Assembly: GCA_963580455.1 (NCBI GenBank)
Contig: OY756966.1
Location: forward strand, 13,581,001-13,645,000
DNA length: 64,000 nt
Direction of reading: 5' to 3'
Source of the DNA: Euonymus europaeus
Lineage: Eukaryota > Streptophyta > Magnoliopsida > Celastrales > Celastraceae
The notes under the pieces are model-generated. The model saw only the letters and a program-made list of their open reading frames with translations, made no database searches and was not told the origin of the DNA. Each line of letters starts with the position of its first letter. Positions within the stretch are counted from its first letter, which is position 1. A program made the translations under genes and the position numbers. Positions 48,136 to 58,727 of the stretch are shown here, piece after piece.

Positions 48136-50102
48136 AAGCTTATAATCATAAAATTTGACATAGAAGAACAATAAAAAGTCTATCCCGAGCAACTTTGATA
48201 GTCCGAAGTTGCTCAACTCTCTCTATGGAGGAGCTCTTAACGGTTTTGTGCATTTGTCAAAAAAAGTTGGTGTTTTGGCGTCGAAATAATCTATAAAGCT
48301 TATACTCGTAAAATTTCACATATGAGAACAATAAAAATTATACACCGAGCAACTTTGATATTCCGAAGTTGCTCAACTCTCTCTATGGAGGAGCTTTTAA
48401 CGGTTTTGTCTATTTTTATAGAAAGTTGGTGTTTTGTCATCGAAATAATGTAGGAAGCTTATACTCGTAAAATTTGACATAGAAGAACAATAAAAAGTCT
48501 ATCCCGAGCAACTTTGATCGTCCGAAGTTGTTCAACTCTCTCTATGGAGGAGCTTTTAACGGTTTTGTCCATTTGTCATAGAAAGTTGCTGTTTTGGCAC
48601 CGAAATAATGTAGGAAGCTTATACTCGTAAAATTTGACATAGAAGAACAATAAAAAGTCTATCCCGAGCAACTTTCACAGTACGAAGTTGTCAACTCTCT
48701 CTACGGAGGAGCTTTTAACGGTTTCGTCCATTTGTCAAAGAAAGTTGGTGTTTTGGCATCGAAATAATCTAGGAAGCTTATACTCGTAACATTTGACATA
48801 TAAGAACAATAGAAATTGTACACCGAGCAACTTTGATGGTCCGAAGATGCTCAACTCTCTCTATGGAGGAGCTTTTAACGGTTTTGTCCATTTGTCATAG
48901 AAAGTTGGTGTTTTGGCATCGAAATAATGTAGGAAGCTTGTACTCGTAAAAATTGACATAGAAGAATAATAAAAAGTCTATCCCAAGCAACTTTCACAGT
49001 CCGAAGTTGTTCAACTCTCTCTATGGAGGAGCTTTTAACGGTTTTGTCCATTTGTCATAGAAAGTTGGTGTTTTGGCCCCGAAATAATGTAGGAAGCTTA
49101 TACTCGTAAAATTTGACATAGAAGAACAATAAAAAGTCTATCCTGAGCAACTTTCACAGTACGAAGTTGCTCAACTCTCTCTATGGAGGAGCTTTTAACG
49201 GTTTCGTCCATTTGTCAAAGAAAGTTGGTGTTTTGGCATCGAAATAATCTAGGAAGCTTATAATCGTAAAATTTGACATAGAAGAACAATAAAAAGTCTA
49301 TCCCGAGCAACTTTGATCGTCCGAAGTTGTTCAACTCTCTCTATGGAGGAGCTTTTAACGGTTTTGTCCATTTGTCAAAGAAAGTTGGTGTTTTGGCATC
49401 GAAATAATCTAGGAAGCTTATACTCATAAAATTTGACATATAAGAATAATAGAAAGTCTATCCCGAGCAAATTTCACAGTCCGAAGTTGCTCAACTCTCT
49501 CTATGGAGGAGCTTTTAACGGTTTTGTCCATTTGTCAGAGAAAGTTGGTGTTTTGGCATCGAAATAATGTAGGAAGCTTATACTCGTAAAAGTTGTCATA
49601 GAAGAACAAGAAAAGTCTATCCCGAGCAACTTTGATAGTCCGAAGTTGCTCAACTCTCTCTATGGAGGAGCTCTTAACGGTTTTGTCCATTTGTCATAAA
49701 ATGTTGATGTTTTGGCGTCGAAATAATCTATGAAGCTTATACTCGTAAAATTTCACATATAAGAACAATAAAATTGTACACCGAGCAACTTTGATGGTCC
49801 GAAGTTGCTCATCTCTCTCTATGGAGGAGCTTTTAACGATTTTGTCCATTTGTCATAGAAAGTTGTTGTTTTGACATCGAAATAATGTAGGAAGCTTATA
49901 CTCGAAAAATTAGACATAGAAGAACAATAAAAAGTCTATCCCGAGCAACTTTGATAGTCCGAATTTGCTTAACTCTCTCTATGGAGGAGCTTTTAACGGT
50001 TTTGTCCATTTGTCATAGAAAGTTGGTGTTTTCGCATCGAAATAATGTAGGAAGCATATACTTGTAAAAGTTGACATAGAAGAACAATAAAAAGTCTAGC
50101 CC

Positions 50103-50130
50103 GAGCAACTTTGAAAGTTCAAAGTTGCTC
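50103..50130. repeat. extended palindrome in the broken U4/U5 descendant
   Basis: Perfect arms. The following segment reads ACCGAGG and AACCGTTTTATCC, the usual companion variants of this class. Confidence 0.92.
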
Positions 50131-50620
50131 AACTCTCTCTACCGAGGAGCTTTTAACCGTTTTATCCATTTGTCATGGAAAGTTGGTGTTTTGGCATCGA
50201 AATAATGTAGGAAGCTTATACTCGTAAAAGTTGACATAGAAGAACAATAAAAAGTCTATCGCGAGCAACTTTGATAGTCCGAAGTTGCTCAACTCTCTCT
50301 ATGGAGGAGATTTTATCGGTTTTGTCTATTTGTCATAGAAAGTTGTTGTTTTGGCATCGAAATAATGTAGGAAGCTTATACTCGTAAAAGTTGACATAGA
50401 AGAACAATAAAAAGTCTATCCTGAGCAACTTTGATAGTCCAAAGTTGCTCAACTCTCTCTGTGGAGGAGCTTTTATCGGTTTTGTCTATTTGTCATAGAA
50501 AGTTGGTGTTTTGGCATCGAAATAATGTAGGAAGCTAATACTCGTAAAATTTGACATAGAAGAACAATAGAAAGTCTATCCCGAACAATTTTGATAGTCC
50601 GAAGTTGCTCAACTCTCTCT

Positions 50621-51998
50621 ATGGAGGAGCTTTTAACGGTTTTGTCCATTTGTCATAGAAAGTTGGTGTTTTGGCATCGAAATAATGTAGGAAGCTTATA
50701 CTCGTAAAATTTGACATAGAAGAACAATAAAAATTCTATCCCGAGCAACTTTGATAGTCCGGAGTTGCTTAACTCTCTCTATGGAGGACCTTTTAATGGT
50801 TTTGTCCATTTGTCAGAGAAAGTTGGTGTTTTGGCATCGAAATAATGTAGGAAGCTTATACTCGTAAAAGTTGTCATAGAAGAACAATAAAAGTCTATCC
50901 CGAGCAACTTTGACAGTCCGAAGTTGCTCAACTCTCTCTATGGAGGAGCTCTTAACGGTTTTGTCCATTTGTCATAAAATGTTGATGTTTTGGCGTCGAA
51001 ATAATCTATGAAGCTTATACTCGTAAAATTTCACATATGAGAACAATAAAATTGTACACCGAGCAACTTTGATGGTCCGAAGTTGCTCATCTCTCTCTAT
51101 GGAGGAGCTTTTAACGATTTTGTCCATTTGTCATAGAAAGTTGGTGTTTTGACATCGAAATAATGTAGGAAGCTTATACTCGAAAAATTAGACATAGAAG
51201 AACAATAAAAAGTCTATCCCGAGCAACTTTGATAGTCCGAATTTGCTTAACTCTCTCTATGGAGGAGCTTTTAACGGTTTTGTCCATTTGTCATAGAAAG
51301 TTGTTGTTTTCGCATCGAAATAATGTAGGAAGCATATACTTGTAAAAGTTGACATAGAAGAACAATAAAAAGTCTAGCCCGAGCAACTTTGAAAGTTCAA
51401 AGTTGCTCAACTCTCTCTACCGAGGAGCTTTTAACCGTTTTATCCATTTGTCATAGAAAGTTGGTGTTTTGGCCCCGAAATAATGTAGGAAGCTTATACT
51501 CGTAAAAGTTGACATAGAAGAACAATAAAAAGTCTATCCTGAGCAACTTTGATAGTACGAAGTTGCTCAACTCTCTCTATGGAGGAGCTTTTAACGGTTT
51601 CGTCCATTTGTCAAAGAAAGTTGGTGTTTTGGCATCGAAATAATCTAGGAAGCTTATAATCGTAAAATTTGACATAGAAGAACAATAAAAAGTCTATCCC
51701 GAGCAACTTTGATAGTCCGAAGTTGTTCAACTCTCTCTATGGAGGAGCTTTTATCGGTTTTGTCTATTTGTCATAGAAAGTTGGTGTTTTGGCATCGAAA
51801 TAATCTAGGAAGCTTATACTCATAAAATTTGACATAGAAGAACAATAGAAAGTCTATCCCGAACAATTTTGATAGTCCGAAGTTGCTCAACTCTCTCTAT
51901 GGAGGAGCTTTTAACGGTTTTGTCCATTTGTCATAGAAAGTTGGTGTTTTGGCATCGAAATAATGTAGGAAGCTTATACTCGTAAAATTTGACATAGA
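50621..51998 (+). repeat. 11-unit block (period 1758 bp), copy 1
   Basis: Matches about 52379-53756 at offset 1758, which is 11 x 160 minus two because each copy keeps the two A-run losses. Landmarks are AAATTCTATC (50731/52489), GTTGTCATAG (50870/52628), GCTCATC (51090/52848), extended palindrome (51381/53139), GGCCCCG (about 51472/53230) and CCGAACAATTTTG (about 51860/53618). Confidence 0.84.
51381..51408. repeat. extended palindrome, 11-unit block copy 1
   Basis: Perfect arms; the unit also has GTTGTTTTCGCATCG just upstream. Confidence 0.92.
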
Positions 51999-52378
51999 AG
52001 AACAACAAAAAGTCTAGCCCGAGCAACTTTGAAAGTTCAAAGTTGCTCAACTCTCTCTACCGAGGAGCTTTTAACCGTTTTATCCATTTGTCATGGAAAG
52101 TTGGTGTTTTGGCATCGAAATAATGTAGGAAGCTTATACTCGTAAAAGTTGACATAGAAGAACAATAAAAAGTCTATCGCGAGCAACTTTGATAGTCCGA
52201 AGTTGCTCAACTCTCTCTATGGAGGAGATTTTATCGGTTTTGTCTATTTGTCATAGAAAGTTGTTGTTTTGGCATCGAAATAATGTAGGAAGCTTATACT
52301 CGTAAAAGTTGACATAGAAGAACAATAAAAAGTCTATCCTGAGCAACTTTGATAGTCCAAAGTTGCTCAACTCTCTCT
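51999..52378 (+). repeat. linking units copied from about 50080-50460
   Basis: The palindrome unit here (CAACAAAAAG, 52021), then CTATCGCGAGC with GGAGATTTTATCGG, then CCTGAGCAAC with GTCCAAAG, repeat about 50103-50460 at offset 1918. The next unit at about 50461-50620 is skipped, which brings the offset down to 1758 for the block that follows. Confidence 0.75.
52021..52048. repeat. extended palindrome with CAACAAAAAG left flank
   Basis: Perfect arms, but the left flank (CAACAAAAAG) is that normally found with the one-mismatch form, so left and right halves of two subclasses are combined here. Confidence 0.92.
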
Positions 52379-53756
52379 ATGGAGGAGCTTTTAACGGTTT
52401 TGTCCATTTGTCATAGAAAGTTGGTGTTTTGGCATCGAAATAATGTAGGAAGCTTATACTCGTAAAATTTGACATAGAAGAACAATAAAAATTCTATCCC
52501 GAGCAACTTTGATAGTCCGGAGTTGCTTAACTCTCTCTATGGAGGACCTTTTAATGGTTTTGTCCATTTGTCAGAGAAAGTTGGTGTTTTGGCATCGAAA
52601 TAATGTAGGAAGCTTATACTCGTAAAAGTTGTCATAGAAGAACAATAAAAGTCTATCCCGAGCAACTTTGACAGTCCGAAGTTGCTCAACTCTCTCTATG
52701 GAGGAGCTCTTAACGGTTTTGTCCATTTGTCATAAAATGTTGATGTTTTGGCGTCGAAATAATCTATGAAGCTTATACTCGTAAAATTTCACATATGAGA
52801 ACAATAAAATTGTACACCGAGCAACTTTGATGGTCCGAAGTTGCTCATCTCTCTCTATGGAGGAGCTTTTAACGATTTTGTCCATTTGTCATAGAAAGTT
52901 GGTGTTTTGACATCGAAATAATGTAGGAAGCTTATACTCGAAAAATTAGACATAGAAGAACAATAAAAAGTCTATCCCGAGCAACTTTGATAGTCCGAAT
53001 TTGCTTAACTCTCTCTATGGAGGAGCTTTTAACGGTTTTGTCCATTTGTCATAGAAAGTTGTTGTTTTCGCATCGAAATAATGTAGGAAGCATATACTTG
53101 TAAAAGTTGACATAGAAGAACAATAAAAAGTCTAGCCCGAGCAACTTTGAAAGTTCAAAGTTGCTCAACTCTCTCTACCGAGGAGCTTTTAACCGTTTTA
53201 TCCATTTGTCATAGAAAGTTGGTGTTTTGGCCCCGAAATAATGTAGGAAGCTTATACTCGTAAAAGTTGACATAGAAGAACAATAAAAAGTCTATCCTGA
53301 GCAACTTTGATAGTACGAAGTTGCTCAACTCTCTCTATGGAGGAGCTTTTAACGGTTTCGTCCATTTGTCAAAGAAAGTTGGTGTTTTGGCATCGAAATA
53401 ATCTAGGAAGCTTATAATCGTAAAATTTGACATAGAAGAACAATAAAAAGTCTATCCCGAGCAACTTTGATAGTCCGAAGTTGTTCAACTCTCTCTATGG
53501 AGGAGCTTTTATCGGTTTTGTCTATTTGTCATAGAAAGTTGGTATTTTGGCATCGAAATAATCTAGGAAGCTTATACTCATAAAATTTGACATAGAAGAA
53601 CAATAGAAAGTCTATCCCGAACAATTTTGATAGTCCGAAGTTGCTCAACTCTCTCTATGGAGGAGCTTTTAACGGTTTTGTCCATTTGTCATAGAAAGTT
53701 GGTGTTTTGGCATCGAAATAATGTAGGAAGCTTATACTCGTAAAATTTGACATAGA
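52379..53756 (+). repeat. 11-unit block, copy 2
   Basis: Tracks the 50.6-52.0 kb block at offset 1758. It has few private changes, for example GGTATTTTGG (about 53540) and CTCTTTCTATGG (about 53810). After it the sequence enters the unit that precedes the shortened monomer. Confidence 0.84.
53139..53166. repeat. extended palindrome, 11-unit block copy 2
   Basis: Perfect arms, 1758 bases after the copy 1 instance. Confidence 0.92.
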
Positions 53757-53887
53757 AGAACAATAAAAATTCTATCCCGAGCAACTTTGATAGTCCGGAG
53801 TTGCTTAACTCTTTCTATGGAGGACCTTTTAATGGTTTTGTCCATTTGTCATAGAAAGTTGGTGTTTTGGCATCGAAATAATGTAGG

Positions 53888-54010
53888 AAGCTTATACTCG
53901 TAAAATTTGACATAGAAGAACAACAAAAAGTCTAGCCCGAGCAACTTTGTTTTAACGATTTTGTCCATTTGTCTTGGAAAGTTGGTGTTTTGACATCGAA
54001 ATAATGTAGG
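53888..54010 (+). repeat. shortened monomer (123 bp), internal 37-base deletion
   Basis: This is the only grossly short unit I found. The sequence runs GAGCAACTTTG directly into TTTTAACGATTTTG. The bases removed start right after the left arm of the dyad and take out the spacer, the whole right arm, the (CT)4 run and GGAGGAGC. The intact relative at 55611-55770 has the missing 37 bases. No microhomology is visible at the join. The unit belongs to the CAACAAAAAG / CTAGCCCG background that elsewhere carries the extended palindrome. Confidence 0.93.
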
Positions 54011-55255
54011 AAGCTTATACTCGTAAAAGTTGACATAGAAGAACAATAAAAAGTCTATCCCGAGCAACTTTGATAGTCCGAAGTTGCTCAACTCTCTCTA
54101 TGGAGGAGCTTTTATCGGTTTTGTCTATTTGTCATAGAAAGTTGTTGTTTTGGCATCGAAATAATGTAGGAAGCTTATACTCGTAAAATTTGACGTAGAA
54201 GAACAATAAAAACTCTATCCCGAGCAACTTTGATGGTCCGAAGTTGCTCAACTCTCTCTATGGAGGAGCTTTTAACGGTTTTGTCCATTTATCATAGAAA
54301 GTTGGTGTTTTGGCATCGAAATAATGTAGGAAGCTTATACTCGTAAAATTTCACATAAAAGAACAATAAAAAAGTCTATCCCGAGCAACTTTGATAGTCC
54401 GAAGTTGCTCAACTCTCTCAATGGAGGAGCTTTTAACGGTTTTGTCTATTTTTATAGAAAGTTTGTGTTTTGTCATCGAAATAATGTAGGAAGCTTATAA
54501 TCGTAAAATTTGACATAGAAGAACAATAAAAAGTCTATCCCGAGCAACTTTGATAGTCCGAAGTTGCTCAACTCTCTCTATGGAGGAGCTTTTAACGGTT
54601 TTGTCCATTTGTCATGGAAAGTTGGTGTTTTGGCATCGAAATATTGTAGGAAGCTTATACTCGTAAAAATTGACATAGAAGAACAATAAAAAGTCTATCC
54701 CAAGCAACTTTCACAGTCCGTAGTTGCTCAACTCTCTCTATGGAGGAGCTTTTAACGGTTTTTTCCATTTGTCAAATAAAGTTGGTGTTTTGTGATCGAA
54801 ATAATCTAGGAATCTTATACTCATAAAATTTGACATATAAGAACAATAGAAAGTCTATCCCGAGAAACTTTGATAGTCCGAAGTTGCTCAACTCTCTCTA
54901 TGGAGGAGCTTTTAACGGTTTTGTCCATTTGTCATAGAAAGTTGGTTTTTGGGCATCGAAATAATGTAGGAAGCTTATACTCGTAAAATTTGACATAGAA
55001 GAGCAATTAAAAGTCTATTCCGAGCAACTTTCACAGTCCGAAGTTGCTCAACTCTCTCTATGGAGGAGCTTTTAACGGTTTTGTCCATTTGTCATAGAAA
55101 GTTGGTGTTTTGGCATCGAAATAATCTAGGAAGCTTATACTCATAAAATTTGACATAGAAGAACAATAAAAAGTCTATCCCGAGCAACTTTGATAGTCCG
55201 AAGTTGCTCAACTCTCTCTATGGAGGAGCTCTTAACGGTTTTGTCCATTTGTCAT
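53970..55255 (+). repeat. 8-unit block copied at offset 1760, copy 1
   Basis: Matches about 55730-57015. Shared features are TTTTGACATCG, TTTTATCGG, GACGTAG, the AAAAAAGTC plus TATTTTTATAG unit, CCGTAGTTGC (about 54718/56478), AGGAATCTTATAC and GGTTTTTGGGCATCG (about 54944/56704) with GAGCAATTAAAAG. A further partial echo of its first units lies at about 55290-55620, offset 1120. Confidence 0.83.
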
Positions 55256-55610
55256 AGAAAGTTGTTGTTTTGGCATCGAAATAATGTAGGAAGCTTATAC
55301 TCGTAAAATTTGACGTAGAAGAACAATAAAAACTCTATCCCGAGCAACTTTGATGGTCCGAAGTTGCTCAACTCTCTCTATGGAGGAGCTTTTAACGGTT
55401 TTGTCCATTTATCATAGAAAGTTGGTGTTTTGGCATCGAAATAATGTAGGAAGCTTATACTCGTAAAATTTCACATAAAAGAACAATAAAAAAGTCTATC
55501 CCGAGCAACTTTGATAGTCCGAAGTTGCTCAACTCTCTCAATGGAGGAGCTTTTAACGGTTTTGTCTATTTTTATAGAAAGTTTGTGTTTTGTCATCGAA
55601 ATAATGTAGG

Positions 55611-55770
55611 AAGCTTATACTCGTAAAATTTGACATAGAAGAACAACAAAAAGTCTAGCCCGAGCAACTTTGATGGTCCGAAGTTGCTCATCTCTCTCTA
55701 CCGAGGAGCTTTTAACGATTTTGACCATTTGTCATGGAAAGTTGGTGTTTTGACATCGAAATAATGTAGG
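55611..55770 (+). repeat. mosaic monomer alternating two variant classes
   Basis: Read left to right: CAACAAAAAGTCTAGCCCG is the palindrome class; GATGGTCC and GCTCATC are the TTTCACATATG-follower class; TACCGAGG is palindrome class again; AACGATTTTG is follower class; CATGGAAAG is palindrome class; TTTTGACATCG is follower class. Five or more switches inside 160 bases suggest repeated short conversion tracts. Its dyad has the ordinary 9-bp arms. Confidence 0.7.
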
Positions 55771-57015
55771 AAGCTTATACTCGTAAAAGTTGACATAGAA
55801 GAACAATAAAAAGTCTATCCCGAGCAACTTTGATAGTCCGAAGTTGCTCAACTCTCTCTATGGAGGAGCTTTTATCGGTTTTGTCTATTTGTCATAGAAA
55901 GTTGTTGTTTTGGCATCGAAATAATGTAGGAAGCTTATACTCGTAAAATTTGACGTAGAAGAACAATAAAAACTCTATCCCGAGCAACTTTGATGGTCCG
56001 AAGTTGCTCAACTCTCTCTATGGAGGAGCTTTTACCGGTTTTGTCCATTTATCATAGAAAGTTGGTGTTTTGGCATCGAAATAATGTAGGAAGCTTATAC
56101 TCGTAAAATTTCACATAAAAGAACAATAAAAAAGTCTATCCCGAGCAACTTTGATAGTCCGAAGTTGCTCAACTCTCTCAATGGAGGAGCTTTTAACGGT
56201 TTTGTCTATTTTTATAGAAAGTTTGTGTTTTGTCATCGAAATAATGTAGGAAGCTTATAATCGTAAAATTTGACATAGAAGAACAATAAAAAGTCTATCC
56301 CGAGCAACTTTGATAGTCCGAAGTTGCTCAACTCTCTCTATGGAGGAGCTTTTAACGGTTTTGTCCATTTGTCATGGAAAGTTGGTGTTTTGGCATCGAA
56401 ATATTGTAGGAAGCTTATACTCGTAAAAATTGACATAGAAGAACAATAAAAAGTCTATCCCAAGCAACTTTCACAGTCCGTAGTTGCTCAACTCTCTCTA
56501 TGGAGGAGCTTTTAACGGTTTTGTCCATTTGTCAAAGAAAGTTGGTGTTTTGTGATCGAAATAATCTAGGAATCTTATACTCATAAAATTTGACATATAA
56601 GAACAATAGAAAGTCTATCCCGAGAAACTTTGATAGTCCGAAGTTGCTCAACTCTCTCTATGGAGAAGCTTTTAACGGTTTTGTCCATTTGTCATAGAAA
56701 GTTGGTTTTTGGGCATCGAAATAATGTAGGAAGCTTATACTCGTAAAATTTGACATAGAAGAGCAATTAAAAGTCTATTCCGAGCAACTTTCACAGTCCG
56801 AAGTTGCTCAACTCTCTCTATGGAGGAGCTTTTAACGGTTTTGTCCATTTGTCATAGAAAGTTGGTGTTTTGGCATCGAAATAATCTAGGAAGCTTATAC
56901 TCATAAAATTTGACATAGAAGAACAATAAAAAGTCTATCCCGAGCAACTTTGATAGTCCGAAGTTGCTCAACTCTCTCTATGGAGGAGCTCTTAACGGTT
57001 TTGTCCATTTGTCAA
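55730..57015 (+). repeat. 8-unit block at offset 1760, copy 2
   Basis: Unit starts correspond exactly (54011 and 55771). Small differences include GACCATTTG, TTTTACCGG (about 56030) and GGAGAAGC (about 56663). The match ends near 57015, where GTCAAAAAAAG replaces GTCATAGAAAG. Upstream, the unit that is shortened in copy 1 is full length here (55611-55770). Confidence 0.83.
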
Positions 57016-57899
57016 AAAAAGTTGGTGTTTTGGCATCGAAATAATCTATGAAGCTTATACTCGTAAAATTTCACATATGAGAACAATAAAAATTATACAC
57101 CGAGCAACTTTGATATTCCGAAGTTGCTCAACTCTCTCTATGGAGGAGCTTTTAACGGTTTTGTCTATTTTTATAGAAAGTTGGTGTTTTGTCATCGAAA
57201 TAATGTAGGAAGCTTATACTCGTAAAATTTGACATAGAAGAACAATAAAAAGTCTATCCCGAGCAACTTTGATTGTCCGAAGTTGTTCAACTCTCTCTAC
57301 GGAGGAGCTTTTAACGGTTTTGTCCATTTGTCATAGAAAGTTGGTGTTTTGGCACCGAAATAATGTAGGAAGCTTATACTCGTAAAATTTGACATAGAAG
57401 AACAATAAAAAGTCTATCCCGAGCAACTTTCACAGTACGAAGTTGCTCAACTCTCTCTATGGAGGAGCTCTTAATGGTTTTGTCCATTTGTCATAAAATG
57501 TTGATGTTTTGGCGTCGAAATAATCTATGAAGCTTATACTCGTAAAATTTCACATATGAGAACAATAAAATTATACACCGAGCAACTTTGATGGTCCGAA
57601 GTTGCTCAACTCTCTCTATGGAGGAGCTTTTAACGGTTTTGTCCATTTGTCATAGAAAGTTGGTGTTTTGACATCGAAATAATGTAGGAAGCTTATACTC
57701 GTAAAATTAGACATAGAAGAACAATAAAAAGTCTATCCCGAGCAACTTTGATAGTCCGAATTTGCTTAACTCTCTCTATGGAGGAGCTTTTAACGGTTTT
57801 GTGCATTTGTCATAGAAAGTTTGTGTTTTCGCATCGAAATAATATAGGAAGCATATACTTGTAAAATTTGACATAGAAGAACAATAAAAAGTCTAGCCC

Positions 57900-57927
57900 G
57901 AGCAACTTTGAAAGTTCAAAGTTGCTC
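57900..57927. repeat. extended palindrome, right-end region
   Basis: Perfect arms; AACGG is retained downstream here, unlike the AACCG seen in the 35-53 kb members. Confidence 0.92.
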
Positions 57928-58699
57928 AACTCTCTCTACCGAGGAGCTTTTAACGGTTTTATCCATTTGTCGTGGAAAGTTGGTGTTATGGCATCGAAAT
58001 AATGTAGGAAGCTTATACTCGTAAAAGTTGACATAGAAGAACAATAAAAAGTCTATCCCGAGCAACTTTGATAGTCCGAAGTTGCTCAACTCTCTCCATG
58101 GAGGAGCTTTTATCGGTTTTGTCTATTTGTCATAGAAAGTTGTTGTTTTGTCATCGAAATAATGTAGGAAGCTTATACTTGTAAAATTTGACATAGAAGA
58201 ACAATAAAAACTCTATCCTGAGCAACTTTGATGGTCCAAAGTTGCTCAACTCCCTCTATGGAGGAGCTTTTAACGGTTTTGTCCATTTATCATAGAAAGT
58301 TGGTGTTTTGGCATCGAAATAATGTAGGAAGCTTATACTCGTAAAATTTGACATAGAAGAACAACAGAAAGTCTATCCCGATCAATTTTGATAGTCCGAA
58401 GTTGCTCAACTCTCTCTATGGAGGAGCTTTTAACGGTTTTGTCCATTTGTCATAGAAAGTTGGTGTTTTGGCATCGAAATAATGTAGGAAGCTTATACTC
58501 GTAACATTTGACATATAAGAACAATAGAAATTGTACACCGAGCAACTTTGATAGTCCGGAGTTGCTTAACTCTCTCTATGGAGGACCTTTTAATGGTTTT
58601 GTCCATTTGTCATAGAAAGTTGGTGTTTTGGCATCGAAATAATGTAGGAAGCTTATACTTGTAAAATTTGACATAGAAGAACAATAAAAAGTGTAGCAC

Positions 58700-58727
58700 G
58701 AGCAACTTTGAAAGTTCAAAGTTGCTC
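58700..58727. repeat. extended palindrome with GTGTAGCACG flank
   Basis: Perfect arms; left flank has two private changes, and TTTTAGTGG replaces TTTTAACGG downstream. Confidence 0.91.

Larger units (their letters stand above)
47665..50620 (+). repeat. transition region after the U1-U5 series
   Basis: About 47800-47880 has TTGTACGAAGC with AAAATTTAAAATAAAAG and GTTTACCCG, a type seen again near 59770 and 61690. Near 48680 a GTTGTCAAC unit is one base short. Units with CACAGTACG and TTTCGTCC occur near 48670 and 49160. From about 49440 the order CGAGCAAATTTCAC, GTTGTCATAG (49592), GCTCATC (49812), extended palindrome (50103) repeats the middle of U4/U5, so this stretch is a broken descendant of that unit. 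Confidence 0.75.

Noticed and set aside
53849..54091. An 80-codon minus-strand frame spanning the shortened monomer
   Set aside because: It arises because the 37-base deletion changes the frame and fuses two copies of the same satellite-encoded string. It is not a gene.
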